A stretch of DNA of 64,000 nt from Melastoma dodecandrum (GCA_029817715.1 JARUPY010000606.1:3968001-4032000), one strand, 5' to 3'. Counted from the first letter of the stretch, positions 1 to 11,807 are shown. Numbers and translations: made by a program. Notes: a model not told the origin generated them from the sequence alone.

Positions 1-991
1 TGACGTCGTGGACTCGCTGCTGACGTCGTGGACTCGCTGCTGTCGTCGTAGACTCGCTGCTGTCGTCGTAGACTCGCCACAGTGCGCTGCGCTGTAGACT
101 TGTGTGACGGTAGTAGTGCTGACGGAGGGTTGTTGCCTCGATTACGGTTGCTCGCCGGGACGGTGGAAGTGCTGGCGGATGGTAGTTGTCTTAGTTACGG
201 TTGCTCGCCGGGACGGTGGAGGTGCTAGCGGAGGGTTGTTGTCTCGGTTACGGTTGCTCGCCGGGACGGTGGAAGTGCTGGCGGAGGGTTGTTGTCCCGG
301 TTACGGTTGCTCGCCGGGACGGTGGAAGTGCTGCGGAAGGTGGTCACCAAAGCTACGGTTGCTCACTCTGGTGTTGAAGGTAGTGACCAAATAACCCAGG
401 CCGAGGTATCTACTAAAGTCTAAGGGTGACGAGCAATGCAAATATGTGTTTGGCTGATTGATCGTAATTTTCCTAAGGAGAATCTGCTCCCTTTTTATAC
501 TGAGACTCGTGGTGTTCAGGATGCTTAGCCCGTCTGACACGTTCTTAGGATATTTTGAAGGTCGTGGCCCTCTCAATCAACTCCCTAAAATCTTGGTAAC
601 AATCTGATCGTGGCTTTTATCCAACTTAACCACTTCTCTTTTTTAAATTAATTATATGAAATCAAATCCCCAGATTTTCCTATATCTGAAGATATTTCCA
701 AATGGGAGCGTGGCCCCATAATCTTCTTCCCGAAAATCTTGGAGTCAAAATCTTTTCTGATCCTCGTAGACACGGACCCCCGTAGACACGGACCATCGTA
801 GACTTAGACCACGTAGACACGGACCCTCGTAGACTTAGACCCCGTAGACACGGACCCTTGTAGACTTAGACCCCGTAGACTTGATCCCGACAGTCCTTTG
901 TAGACTTAGTACTTCCCTGGCGGGTTCACAGAAAAGTGGGCTTGGTCTTATGATTTCTTATAATTAAGCCCAAGATTTTTGCCATGCAACA
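1..991 (-). repeat. 3' LTR of copy A (partial)
   Basis: Matches 2193-3343 over most of its length. It holds a 20-bp tandem repeat (1-80, about four units built on GTCGTGGACTCGCTGC), about four units of a 53-bp tandem repeat (about 125-345), and a run of GTAGAC-containing units (about 766-915). Apparent ORFs across the 53-bp units in several frames come from the repeat, not from genes. Confidence 0.8.
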
Positions 992-1108
992 TAAGCCCCC
1001 CTCTTAGGGTGAGACGATCTTTGCTGAGAGTCTAACCCAGCATTGTGAAGTGGTTTGAATATGGACAAAGAAGCTTAAAAAGAATGGAAGACATTGGGGA
1101 TTCAAGAC

Positions 1109-2152
1109 CTAACACGAAACAGTGTGATCCCATGGTATTTGCCAGTGTCGCGGGAATTGAAAATCATTGTCTAGTTGAATGAGACGTTGTCGATTTATGC
1201 GTATGTTGTGTTGCAAACCGCCCGGATCAAAGGGCAAATGACACCATAATAACGGGTTGGCCACTATTGTTTCTCCAGGCGCCCACGGTTTATGCTCGAG
1301 AAGTTCAAAGTCATTATCTACGATGTTAACCTGTGTTTGGAAGGTATGAAAAGTATGAATTGTAATTTCGTTTTTTAGTAGTTGGACGTCGATTACACGC
1401 AAATAATTTGGCATAACTTGTTCTACCACTTGTACCCCAACATCTTTAAGGGTTGGCATACCAAATTGCTTAACTTTATCAACCTCTAGCGACGGGTTTA
1501 TTCTGACATCTACATCAATAGGAGATGTTGTTATGGGCACGTACTCCTCTGTGGGTGTTTTTGGTACGAATGAATAATTTGATACGGGAGGTTCGGGAGT
1601 GGGGATATAACCCTCGACGGAAGGTTCCGTATGAAAACTCTCTCTTCGTCGATATAAATGAGCATTGTTCGCATACTCATTTATTTTGAAGCCCCCATAA
1701 GTAAAGTTTTTGAAAACTTGTGCCGGGATGAAAGAGATGGGCTGCCTGGCTCTATTGGCTTTATGAGTATACTCGTCCCAATCTACATCGTCGTTGTCGT
1801 AGACATGGTCAGGACTGATCATTTTCGTAGACTCGTCACGAGTCATTTCCCAGTTTTTTGGCTTTGCAGCGGCGCTTGGCAGGTTTAAGGCACTGGTTTG
1901 CTCCAGTATCTGAATTATATTGTCTTGTAGCCTAGTGAAACACCTGTCCATCAAGTTTTTCGTATCATTAAATTCTTTATAGAACTCAAGCCTAGTGGGT
2001 TGAGTATGTACCCCGAAAAAGTGTTGAGTTGCAGCCACTTGGCTTCCTAGAGCCGTGGTCTCCTCCTTTGCGTATCCTGCTATATTCTGACTGTCTCCAT
2101 CTAATGGAGGTGGAGGGTCGCGATTAACCCAACTCCTGGTATTCTTTGCCAT
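1109..2152 (-). CDS. Gag-like N-terminal protein of LTR element copy A
   Basis: The first in-frame ATG lies at 2152, just after the probable primer-binding region, giving about 347 residues. It has no zinc knuckle and no recognisable enzyme domain. Around residue 90-120 is a stretch (KNLMDRCFTRLQDN) of the kind seen near the start of plant Ty3/gypsy gag proteins. Later parts are rich in Pro, Glu and Asp. A decayed second version lies in copy B (4790-6115). The function is unproven. I infer a gag remnant from position and orientation, not from a solid domain match. Confidence 0.45.
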   Translation of the reverse strand: MAKNTRSWVNRDPPPPLDGDSQNIAGYAKEETTALGSQVAATQHFFGVHTQPTRLEFYKEFNDTKNLMDRCFTRLQDNIIQILEQTSALNLPSAAAKPKNWEMTRDESTKMISPDHVYDNDDVDWDEYTHKANRARQPISFIPAQVFKNFTYGGFKINEYANNAHLYRRRESFHTEPSVEGYIPTPEPPVSNYSFVPKTPTEEYVPITTSPIDVDVRINPSLEVDKVKQFGMPTLKDVGVQVVEQVMPNYLRVIDVQLLKNEITIHTFHTFQTQVNIVDNDFELLEHKPWAPGETIVANPLLWCHLPFDPGGLQHNIRINRQRLIQLDNDFQFPRHWQIPWDHTVSC

Positions 2153-2192
2153 GTGAGTATTAACTCGGCTCCTACTATGGTCGCCAAAGACG

Positions 2193-3343
2193 TGTATGCG
2201 TAGAAAACGGACCACGTCGGAAATATTTGGCAATTGGACTCACAGGGAAATGTATGTGGTCGCCAGAAAGATGAATTTCAATGATAAAAGATATGACTGT
2301 ACAAATTCAGAGTTTCGAAAGAGAACTTAGAATCTTACAGCCATAAAAATGAACGAAAAAAAGGGGTGATACGGCTGACGTAGGCGTCGTAGACTCGCTG
2401 CTGACGTCGTGGACTCGCTGCTGACGTCGTAGACTCGCTATAGTGCGCTGTGCTGTAGACTTGTGTGACGGTAGTAGTGCAGGCGGAGGGTTGTTGCCTC
2501 GGTTACGGTTGCTCGCCGGGACGGTGGAAGTGCTGGCGGAGGGTTGTTGTCTCGGTTACGGTTGCTCGCCGGGACGGTGGAGGTGCTGGCGGAGGGTTGT
2601 TGTCTCGGTTAAGGTTGCTCGCCGGGACGGTAGAAGTGCTGGCGGAGGATTGTTGTCTCGGTTACGGTTGCTCGCCGGGACGGTTGAAGTGCTGGCGGAA
2701 GGTGATCACCAAAGCTACGGTTGTTCACTCTGGTGTTGAAGGTAGTGACCAAATAACCCAGGCCGAGGTATCTAGGGTGACGAGCAATACAAATCTGTGT
2801 TTGGCTGATTGATCGTAATTTTCCTAAGGAGAATCTGCTCCCTTTTTATACTGAGACTCGTGGTGTTCAGGATGCTTAGCACGTCTGACACGTTCTTAGG
2901 ATATTTTGAAGGTCGTGGCCCTCTCAATCAACTCCCTAAAATCTTGGTAACAATCTGATCGTGGCTTTTATCTAACTTAACCACTTCTCTTTCTTAAATT
3001 AATTATATGAAATCAAATCCTCAGATTTTCCTCTATCTGAAGATCTTTCCGAATGGGAGCGTGGCCCCATAATCTTCTTCCCGAAAATCTTGGAGTCAAG
3101 ATCTTTTCTGATCCTCGTAGACACGGACCCCCGTAGACACGGACCCTCGTAGACGTAGACCCTGTAGACACGGACCCTCGTAGACTTAGACCCCGTAGAC
3201 ACGGACCCTTGTAGACTTAGACCCCGTAGACTTGATCCCGACAGTCCTTTGTAGACTTAATACTTCCCTGGAGGGTTCACACAAAAGTGGGCTTGGACTT
3301 ATGATTTCTTATAATTAAGCCCATGATTTTTGCCATGTCAACA
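2193..3343 (-). repeat. 5' LTR of copy A
   Basis: 1151 bp. It contains the 53-bp tandem repeat (about 2485-2705) and the GTAGAC array (about 3115-3255). A possible promoter region is shared with the other LTR (a TTTTTATACTG stretch at about 2843). It ends at 3343 next to the tandem-repeat remnant CACCCGTATTG. Confidence 0.8.
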
Positions 3344-3379
3344 CACCCGTATTGATATAACCGGGAATTATTTTGCGAC
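3344..3379. repeat. Shortened ~119-bp repeat unit between two LTR elements
   Basis: The 36 bp between copies A and B reads like the beginning (ACCCGTATTG) and end (TTATTTTGCGAC) of the repeat unit at 7403-7765 with the middle missing. It shows that both LTR elements entered the same tandem array. Confidence 0.7.
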
Positions 3380-4542
3380 CGTAAGCGTCGAAACGGATCA
3401 CGTTGGAAATATTTGACAATAATACTCACAACGAAGCCTTACAATAAGAGTGAAATGCTTATAGCCATGAAAGATAAAGTAAAGACGATGGTGCAACGTC
3501 GTAGACTTGCTGTTGGGCGCTGTAGACTTGCGAACTTGGACGGTGGAATCTGGTTGCTGGGGCTTGGTGGATGGAGTATGATCGAAGGTAGTGGCGGATG
3601 TGGATATCAAGGCTACGGTTGCTCACCCTGATGGCGGAACGAAGGCGGAATTGTTTGCCGGGACTACGGTGGCTCGTCCCAGCGGTGGAATGCTGACGGA
3701 GTTTGGTTACCAGAGCTATGGTTGCTCGTTCTGAAGGTGGAAGTGAAGACCAATGAACCCTCGCGAGTTCGCCCAGGTCAGGGAATCCTAACAACTACGG
3801 GGTGACGAGCAAATAAAGCTTCTGTTGGCTGAATTGATCGTAATTTTTTCAAGGAAGATCTTCTCCTATTTTTTATTAAATCTTGTGGCGTCTTGAGTGT
3901 TTGACACGTTCTCAAAGAATCTCTCCAGGTCGTGGCTCTCTCAAACGACCTCCAGAAATCTCGGAATCGGTTTGATCCCAGATTTGGGTCGTAGACATGG
4001 ACCGTAGACATGAACCGTAGAAATGGGCTATAACACTGCTCGTGGGCTAAGATCAATTTAGGCCCAAAATTGGCTATTATCTCAACATATGCTTAGGATG
4101 TATGCCACGTTCTTAGGATATTTAGCCAGGTCGTGGCCCTCTCAATCAACTTCTTAGAATTTTGGTAACAACCTGATCCTGATACACGTGTCTCTTATCC
4201 ACGTCGTAGACTTAACAGTTTCTTTTTCTTATATTAAATCAGATAAACTCCGAAGATCTTTTCAAATCATAGGAAAGTGGCCTGGTAATCTTTTTCCCGA
4301 AATTCTCGGAGCCAGGATTTTTTCTGAGCTTCGAAGACTTAAGCGACGATCCTTCGTAAACTTAGCGCTTTCTTTGGCGAGCTCTCATAACAATGGGCTT
4401 GTAAACACCCTTACAGCCCCTGGACTTATGGGCTTCGTAAAATGGGCCCGAAATTTATGTCATGGCTTTGTGGGTTTCTCAAACAATAGGCCTTGATTTA
4501 TAAATTCTTATAATTAAGCCCAAAATTTTTTCCATGCCAACA
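3380..4542 (-). repeat. 3' LTR of copy B
   Basis: About 1163 bp, similar over its length to 6164-7401. It shares the GTAGAC theme with copy A but in fewer, more scattered units (for example about 3990-4020 and 4204). Its outer end is mutated (CGTAAGCGTCG against TGTTGGCGTCG). Confidence 0.75.
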
Positions 4543-4789
4543 TAAGCCCCCCTCTTAGGGTGAGACGATCTTAGCTGAGAGTCTTACTCATCATTGTGAA
4601 GTCGTTTGGATTACGGACAAAGAAACTTAAAAATAAAAAAATACATTAGGGATTTGAGACCTAATACCAAATGGCATGATCCCATGGTATGTGCCAAACT
4701 CTATATGCTCGTGCGGGTTGGAAGTCCATGTCAGTGTACGTGATTTTGTTAAGACTGTGAGCCCATGTTATTCGCCAGTTTTGCGGGAA

Positions 4790-6115
4790 TTAAAAGTACT
4801 TGTTTTGTTGGGCGAGACATTGTCTTATGTCGTGTTGCAAACTGCCTGGATCAAAGGGCAAATGACACCATAATGACGGGTTGGCCACTATTGTTTCTCC
4901 AGGCGCCCACGGTTTATGCTCGGGAAGTTCTAGGTCATTCTCTACGATGTTAACTTTTGTTTGGAAAGTATGAAAAGTATGAATTGTAATTTCATTCTTT
5001 AATGGTTGGACGTCGATTATGGGCACAAAATTTGGCATAACTTGTTCTACCACTTGTATCGCAATATCTCTGAGGGTTGGTGGACTAAACTGCTCAACTC
5101 TATTAACCTCCGGCAACGGGTTTGTTATGACATGTACATCAATAGAAGATTTTGTTATGGGCACGTACTCCTCCACGGGGGTTTTTGATACGAACAAATA
5201 ATCTGTTACGGGAGGTTCAGGAATGGGGACATACCCCTTGACGGAAGGTTTCGTATAAAAACTCTCTCTTCGTCGATATGAATGAGCATTATTAGAGTAA
5301 TTATTCACATTCTCATTTATTTTATAGCCCTCATCTATGAAGTTTTCGACTTGTGCCGGGATGAAAGAGCTGGGCTGCCTGACTCTATTGGCTCTAGGAG
5401 TATACTCGTCCTAGTCGACTTCGTCGTTTTCGTAGACATGATTAGGATGGATCATTCTCGTATACTCGTCATGAGTCTTTTCCCAGTCTATGTATTCAGA
5501 ATATGAATTTTCGTAGGGATACATGTCTTTTCTATGGACATCCGGTACAAATTGTTTCACCAATGATTTCGATCTGTAGACAGAGTCGTCTACACGGGTG
5601 CTCGTATATAAACTTTCTATACGGGGCTGCTCCAGTCTATTATGACCAGGCGACTGGGAGGAAGGTCCAACGGGAAACACTTTCTCACCATAGATATCTG
5701 CATCGCCCTGAGTGGTATTTCCCCATACATCATCCTCTTGGAATGACACAACATGTTTCTCTGTGCGTCGAGCATCTCTCATAAAAAAATTTTCTCTGTC
5801 TACAAGGTTATTTGGCTTTGCGGCGGCGCTTGGCCTGTTTCAGGCGCTGATTTGCTCCAGTATCTGAGCTATATTGTCTTGTAGCCCGGTGATACGCCTG
5901 TCCACCAAGTTCTTCATATCATTGAATTCTTTATGGAACTCAAGCCTAGATATGAACTCAGAAGGAGTATGTGCCCCGAAATCGGGTTAAGTTGCAGTTA
6001 CTTGGCTTCCTAGAGCCGCGGTCTCCACATTTGCGTCTCCTGCTATAATCTGACCGTCTCCATCTAATGGAGATGAAGGATCGCGATTAACCCCACTCCT
6101 GGTATTCTTTGCCAT
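4790..6115 (-). pseudogene. Broken gag-like frame of LTR element copy B
   Basis: Three minus-strand blocks in different frames correspond to the single reading frame in copy A. They share the stretches EHKPWAPGETIVANP and NEITIHTFHTFQT near the C-terminal end. The 5411-5782 block adds about 120 residues absent from copy A. No enzymatic motif was seen. Confidence 0.6.
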
Positions 6116-6163
6116 CTGTGGACTTTAAACTTTCTCGTTCTCCCACTGTGGTCGCCAAAAACG

Positions 6164-7401
6164 TGTTGGCGTCGAAACGGATCACGTTGGAAATATTTAG
6201 CAATAGTACTCACAGGGTTTTAGATGTGGTCCCCAGTAAGTAAAAGAAATAGATTGAACTGACCAAACGAAGCCTTACAATAAGAGTGAAAAGCTTACAG
6301 CCATGAAAGAAAAAGGAAAGACGATGGTGCAACGTCGTACACTTGCTGCTGGGTGCTGTAGACTTGCAAACTTGGACGGTGGAATCTGGTTTCTGGGGCT
6401 TGGTAGAGAAAGTGTGGTCGAAGGTAGTGGCGGATGTGGATATCAAGGCTACAATTACTCACTCTGATGGCGGAACGAAGGCGGAATTGTTTGCCGGGAC
6501 TACAGTGGCTCGTTCCGGCGGTGGAATGCTGACGGAGTTTGGTTACCAGAGCTACGGTTGCTCGTTTTGGCGGTGGAAGTGAAGACCAATGAACCCTCGC
6601 GAGTTCGCCCCGGTCGGGGAATCCTAACAACTACGGGGTGACGAGCAAATAAAGCTTCTGTTGGCTGAATTGATCGTAATTTTTTCAAGGAAGATCTTCT
6701 CTTTTTTTATATTAAATCTTGTTGCGTCTGGGGTGTTTGACACGTTCTCAAAGAATCTCTCCAGGTCGTGGCTCTCTCAAACGACCTCCAGAATCTTGTA
6801 ATCGGTTTGATACTAGATTTGGGTCGTAGACATGGACTGTAGACATGAACCGTAGACATGGGCTATAACACAGCTCGTGGGCTAAGATCAATTTAGGCCC
6901 AAAATTGGCTATTATGTCAACATATGCTTAGGATGTATGCCACGTTCTTAGGATATTTAGCCAGGTCTTGGCCCTCTCAATAAACTTCCTAGAATCTTGG
7001 TAATAACCTGATCTTGGTAGACGTGGCTCTTATCCACGTCGTAGACTTAACAGTTTCTTTTTCTTATAAAATCATATAAATTAGAGACGCGTCCTAGATT
7101 TTTTCCACCTGAAGATCTTTTCAAATCATGGGAAATTGGCCCTGTAATCTTTTTCCCGAAAATCTCGGAGCCAAGATCTTTTCTGATCTTCGAAGACTTA
7201 CCCGACGATCCTTCGTAAACTTAACGCTTTCTTTGGCGAGCTCTCATAATAATGGGCTTGTAAACACCCTTACAGCCCCTGGACTTATGGGCTTCGTAAA
7301 ATGGGCCCGAAATTTATGTCATGGCTTTATGGGTTTCTCAAACAATGGGCCTGGATTTATAAATTCTTATAATTAAGTCCAAGATTTTTGTCATGCCAAC
7401 C
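6164..7401 (-). repeat. 5' LTR of copy B
   Basis: About 1238 bp, slightly longer than its partner at 3380-4542. It ends CCAAC then C (expected A), followed by target duplication GCGAC. Confidence 0.75.
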
Positions 7402-7402
7402 G

Positions 7403-7765
7403 CGACATATGAAACTTAATGAAAATGGACACCCGTATTGAAATACCATATAATATATCAGGGACTTTACTACCCCGTAATTTCATTAGATATGTTAATA
7501 GTTGTTATGTAAATTATTTTGCGACATATGAAACTTAATAAAAATGGACACTCGTATTGAAATACCAGGGACTTTATTGCCCCGTAATTTCATTAGATAT
7601 GTTAATAGTTGTTATGTAAATTATTTTGCGACATATGAAACTTAATGAAAATGGACACCCGTATTGAAATACCATGTAATATATCAGGGACTTTACTACC
7701 CCGTAATTTCACTAGATATGTTAATAGATGTTATGTAAATTATTTTGCCACATATGAAACTTAAT
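7403..7765. repeat. Tandem array of ~119-bp units (three plus a fragment)
   Basis: Units start at 7403, 7522 and 7629 with CGACATATGAAACTTAAT and are 119, 107 and 119 bp. A fourth start lies at 7748. The second unit lacks a 12-bp block (near ATAATATATC). The units differ by only a few bases. The same sequence appears shortened at 3344-3379, so the array once spanned the site now filled by LTR elements A and B. Confidence 0.9.
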
Positions 7766-7987
7766 TTTAAAATTTTATTACTTTAGAAGTAAAAAAACAC
7801 TTACAGTTTATTATTATTTTTAAATATGTAATAAAAAAAGAAGAAGATACATTATTATTATATTGAGAAGGTGATAATGTGAGGACACGTTTTAATCCGA
7901 ATATAATTAGGAACATTATTTTAATTTTTTTACGTATAAATCCTAAGCTAATTAAAAAAATCATTCATAAATGCTATTTAAAATTTT
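7766..7987. other. AT-rich spacer
   Basis: A very AT-rich stretch between the tandem array and the Mutator-like element. No gene seen. The last 9 bp (7979-7987, TAAAATTTT) are the left target duplication of the element. Confidence 0.6.
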
Positions 7988-8442
7988 GGCCAAATTAGCA
8001 AATATATCCTGTACTGTACTCCATTTTTTCGATCTATCCCGTCGTTTGAAACGTATCATACAGTAACCCCAACTTAAGATGTTACTTCGACGTTATCCTC
8101 CGTTTGGTTCTATCTTGACGGAGTCCGACGTGTCGCACACGTGGCTCTGACGGCGTTAAAATATAACCGTTGGCCAAATCTGATCGCCTAAAAACATAAT
8201 TTCTCCACATACCCCTTTCTCACCCCACACCCACGACCACCAGAACCCTAATTCCTCCGTCTAAAGTTCCCCATTCCATCTTCCCCCGTCCACCCCTTTC
8301 CCCCTTCTCTCCGTCGACCATTCCTTCTAAAATCAGTACCCTGGACTCCCCCATAAGCGCAATCGCAGTATGTGTGGCCGTCCCTTTCAATTAGCGTGTT
8401 TGTGTTCTTCCAAAAGCTGTACGTTCCAGAAGGGCCCCATAG

Positions 8443-8820
8443 ATGGACGTGCAACATGGTCGGGCAATGGATTTCAGCAAAAGCTGTACGTCCAGAAGCT
8501 CTTCCACTGGCCGACCTGTTTTTTGTCATTACGGAATTGAATGTAATACTAAAATAGCTTCAAATGCAAAAAATTATGGTCGAAGCTATTATAGATGTCC
8601 TCGTTACAAAGATTCAGATGGTTGATGTGGATTTTTTGAATGGATTGACCTTGTTAGTGGTGGAGTTGCTTCGGAGCCTGCAAAGAATTCTCAAGTTACT
8701 GCTATTGAGGCTAAATTTTGGAAGACGGATGTTGAATTGATCAAAGCGAAAGCCAAAATAGAGATGCTCAAGCTGGGGAAAATAGATATATGTTGTTGTG
8801 TTGCGTTTTATTTGCATTAG
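8443..8820 (+). pseudogene. GRF-type zinc-finger protein inside the MULE
   Basis: The plus-strand frame encodes a GRF-type zinc finger: Cys and His in CHYGIEC, then NYGRSYYRCPRY, then CGFFEWID. These are the conserved landmarks of the family. A TGA at 8623-8625 falls just before the CGFFEW block; the frame then continues to a stop at 8820 through a Lys/Glu-rich possible helix. GRF fingers bind nucleic acid in other proteins. The gene runs toward the transposase and lies well inside the TIRs. It may be a second element gene or a captured host fragment. Confidence 0.7.
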
Positions 8821-9118
8821 TATGTATTTTATCCTATGTAGTTGCTGTTAAGTGAGCATCGTGTAAGTTTGGATTTTGTATTGTTATCCTGTTTGGTAAT
8901 GTTATCTTGATTCCATGATAAGATTCTAATATTCCAACAGTTCATAACCAAGACAAGATAAATAAACAAGATTCCAACATTCCCAGATTCCAAGATTCCA
9001 ACATTACAAAGTTAAATAAACAACGCAGAGAACATTCAAAGTGAACATTACAACATTCCAACAATACTGGACAACACATTCCATAGTCAACACATTCCAA
9101 CAGTTCAATAGTTCAGCT

Positions 9119-11807
9119 TCACAGGCTTGTTCCATCAATATGCGCATTTCCATAACTGAAGCTTGGACCTGCAACACCTGATTCTTGTGTGCCACTGGTG
9201 CCCACGTTATAGCTGCTTTGGGGCTGCTCCATCATAGGCCTCACTCTACCTCTGCCTCTTCCTTTCCCTGTGAACCCCCTCCCTATTGCTCCCCTCCCTG
9301 TTGCTCCCCTCCCTGTCGCTCCTCTCCCTGTGGCTCTCCATGTAGCACCTAAAGGCGTGCCTTGTAACTGAAGAAACAATCAAGAGTTACATACCTAAAC
9401 TTGCAAGAAGATTGAAAAATAATAACTTACATTTTGGGTTCCATGATGAACTATTAGATCATTTTCATGTTGTACCGAGTCGCCAGGCTCCATCGAAGAT
9501 GTAGCTCTAGGTTGGGCTTTGCACCTTCCTCTTGTTATGTCCATATCCCTTACATTTGCTGCATTGCATTTCCAAACCTCTCCTTGGTAATTTGTTCAGG
9601 TTCTTTGGCTCTTCATCTACACCCTTTATCCTATTCTTCTTTGGTATCCCTGGTCTGATTTTGAATGGTAGAGGCTGAATGGGTTCCCTTTCAGCTTCAG
9701 GCTATGCCGTCTCCCCCTCCAATGGTGTCAATGGGTACTTGTATGCCTTAAGGTGTGTTTCTTTCTTATACCAGTGACTAACGTAGGCCTCAATGTGATG
9801 TTTCAAGAAGTTTACTGAGACTACTCCATGACAACGAGGAATCCCAGTCAACTCTCATTTCCTACATGTACAACTAGACCTAAGCAATTGGCCTAAGCAA
9901 GGTTTCGGTACCCATTTTTTAGCCTCTACCTTCAGTTTCTCAATCTTGGCTCTAATGTCAGGGCATACAATGTCACTCCTCCCATCAAACAACGTACTCT
10001 TATGGTACATCCTTTGCATAAAAACATATATAATCTCATCCAACATTTCTACAATTGGCCGAGTCCTAGGCAATGCAATGTAGCTATTAAACGTCTCACA
10101 AATGTTTGTGGCATCACACCTAGCACTTGCGTTAAAGAATACCTGCAATAAAGATAACTGACCTTAAATCCTAATCACTCCCTATCATATATATGCATAT
10201 TAGCCAAGACTACATACCTTGCAAAAATGTTCCGGACCTTGCTTTAGAAAGTCCTCTGTTGCTTCATTTGATAGAAGTCTCATGTTGTTCAGGTTTTGAT
10301 GGTACGCTGCTTCGTGCGTGCTCTTCACAGTTGCCCAAAAGCACTTCTTCAGGAACTGTCCACGATGTGTGCTTTTCTAGTTAGCATAAATGTGTCGAGC
10401 ACAATTTCGGTGCTCGGCCAATGGTGCTAATTCAGCCACAGCATGAATCAATCCCTACAACGAAGAAGATAGGTTACACAATTGAAGTTGTCACTGAATT
10501 AACTAAGTGAAGTTAAGGAAATGAAAAACCTTTTGTTTGTCACCGATGAAAGTCCAGTCATTACCATTGTTTACACCCAAATCAGCAAAGAGGACAGTTA
10601 ATAGCCACATCCAAGATAACGTGTTCTCCCCTTCAACGACTGCCCAGGCTATCGAAAACATGTGATTGTTTCCATCGCGACCAACCGCAGACAATAGAAT
10701 TCCTCCGGCAACATGCTTTAGAAAAGTACCATCAAAGCCAACAATATTCCTACAACCTTGTGTAAACCCCTTCCTCAATTCATTAAATCCGACATACAAC
10801 CGTTTGAATGTGTTGAACAGTCCTACACTTGGAGTAAACACAAGCTCCAGCTTGAAAGTGCTTTCCGGACACATCTTACTCAGGAAAGCAATGTAACTCT
10901 TAATTTTCTTGTAATGCTCCTCAATTGAACCATTCAACAGTTCATGAACATGCCACTTAGCACGGTACACTTGGAGTTTGTTAACCTGAAGGGAATACTT
11001 CTCCATTAAATCGACCATAATATCTCTCGCTGTCATTGAGTCAAGAAGTCGATTGTTCTTGATGAACTCATGTGCCAACCATGTAACACTAGCTTGACGA
11101 TTTTTCAGTGATCTTGTACATTTATGTTCTGTGTTACAAGACTTGACAACAACGGTAGTTTCTCGTTGCAACCACCCAGCATACACCCGCCAAGGACAAC
11201 CCTTACCACAAGCGACCTCCATTCTTTTCTTATCACTTCTAACCCAATGAACATCAACACCATTACAAATGGCATAATCCTGGATAGCTAGCTTATATTG
11301 ATCTAAGTTGTCAAAACTCAAACCAATATCGAACACTATGCTCCTAGGATCACATTCGGGATCATACATTCTTGATTTAATACCACTAGCAACAATATGT
11401 CCCTGACCCTTACTATCTCCAGCCCCTACATCATCCTCAGACCCAACATAGTCTCAATTAATCTCACTTTCTAAATCCATCTCCCTTTCCAACCGTCAGG
11501 AACCACATTTTCAACAGACTCATCCTCTACCTCCAACTGCTGGTCCTCCTCCTCCGGATCACTATGTTCCGCTCATCACCCTCAATGTATATATGACTAG
11601 ATTTAGCTTCAAGCAACATAGAAACCATCTCACTAACTTGGCTATCAGTTTTATCAACCCTTTAGCTAAGCTTTTCTGAGGCTTAGCGAACCACATCCTA
11701 CTTGGTTCATATCCAGCTCTTCTAGCCAAGTTCATAATGGTAAAATATCCAATTTTGTCAACATCTACGTCTTCGAACTTAGTTAATTTTCCCCCACAAT
11801 ACCTCAC
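9119..11807 (-). pseudogene. MuDR-type transposase (broken)
   Basis: Blocks in order on the minus strand: a PB1-like N-terminal domain (11562-11807, GGKLTKFEDVDVDKIGYF); a MuDR DNA-binding domain and the start of the MULE catalytic domain (10503-11369), with the first catalytic Asp in FDGTF and a second in GDKQK; then blocks at about 10219-10458 and 9855-10145. A SWIM zinc finger follows (CTCRK ... CHGVV, about 9800-9860), then a CCHC knuckle (CSKCKGYGHNKRK, about 9515-9570) and a Gly/Arg-rich tail (9119-9379). Introns appear between several blocks. In-frame stops (for example near 10384 and in the SWIM region) show it is dead. Confidence 0.85.

Larger units (their letters stand above)
1..3343 (-). 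mobile_element. Non-autonomous LTR retrotransposon, copy A (left end cut by window)
   Basis: Two long direct repeats (1-991, truncated by the window edge, and 2193-3343) flank only about 1.2 kb of internal DNA. Read on the minus strand, the LTR starts TGTTGACATGGC and ends in ACA. A possible primer-binding region (TTTGGCGACCATAG) follows within a few bases, and a purine tract (AAGAGGGGGGCTTA) precedes the 3' LTR at about 992-1005. There is no protease, reverse transcriptase or integrase, so this is a LARD-type derivative that would depend on another element. Its right flank (from 3344) is a piece of the ~119-bp repeat seen again at 7403, so it inserted into that array. Confidence 0.8.
3380..7401 (-). 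mobile_element. Non-autonomous LTR retrotransposon, copy B
   Basis: The LTRs are 3380-4542 and 6164-7401 and the internal region is 4543-6163. A 5-bp target duplication GCGAC lies at 3375-3379 and 7402-7406. The minus-strand order matches copy A: probable primer-binding region (TTTTGGCGACCACAGTGG, about 6139-6160), gag-like reading frame, purine tract (about 4543-4557), 3' LTR. The gag-like frame is broken into pieces (5811-6115, 5411-5782, 4790-5308) by frameshifts and stops. Copy B keeps about 430 bp of internal sequence that copy A has lost, so the two are independent derivatives. The LTR ends have point changes, so the copy is old. Confidence 0.8.

Noticed and set aside
104..394. Open frames of about 96-115 codons in the LTR 53-bp repeats (also 2443-2812)
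   Set aside because: They are produced by the minisatellite; overlapping frames read equally open and the peptide is just the repeat.
8248..8529. Minus-strand frame opposite the GRF finger
   Set aside because: Low-complexity shadow of the GRF ORF region, no domain.
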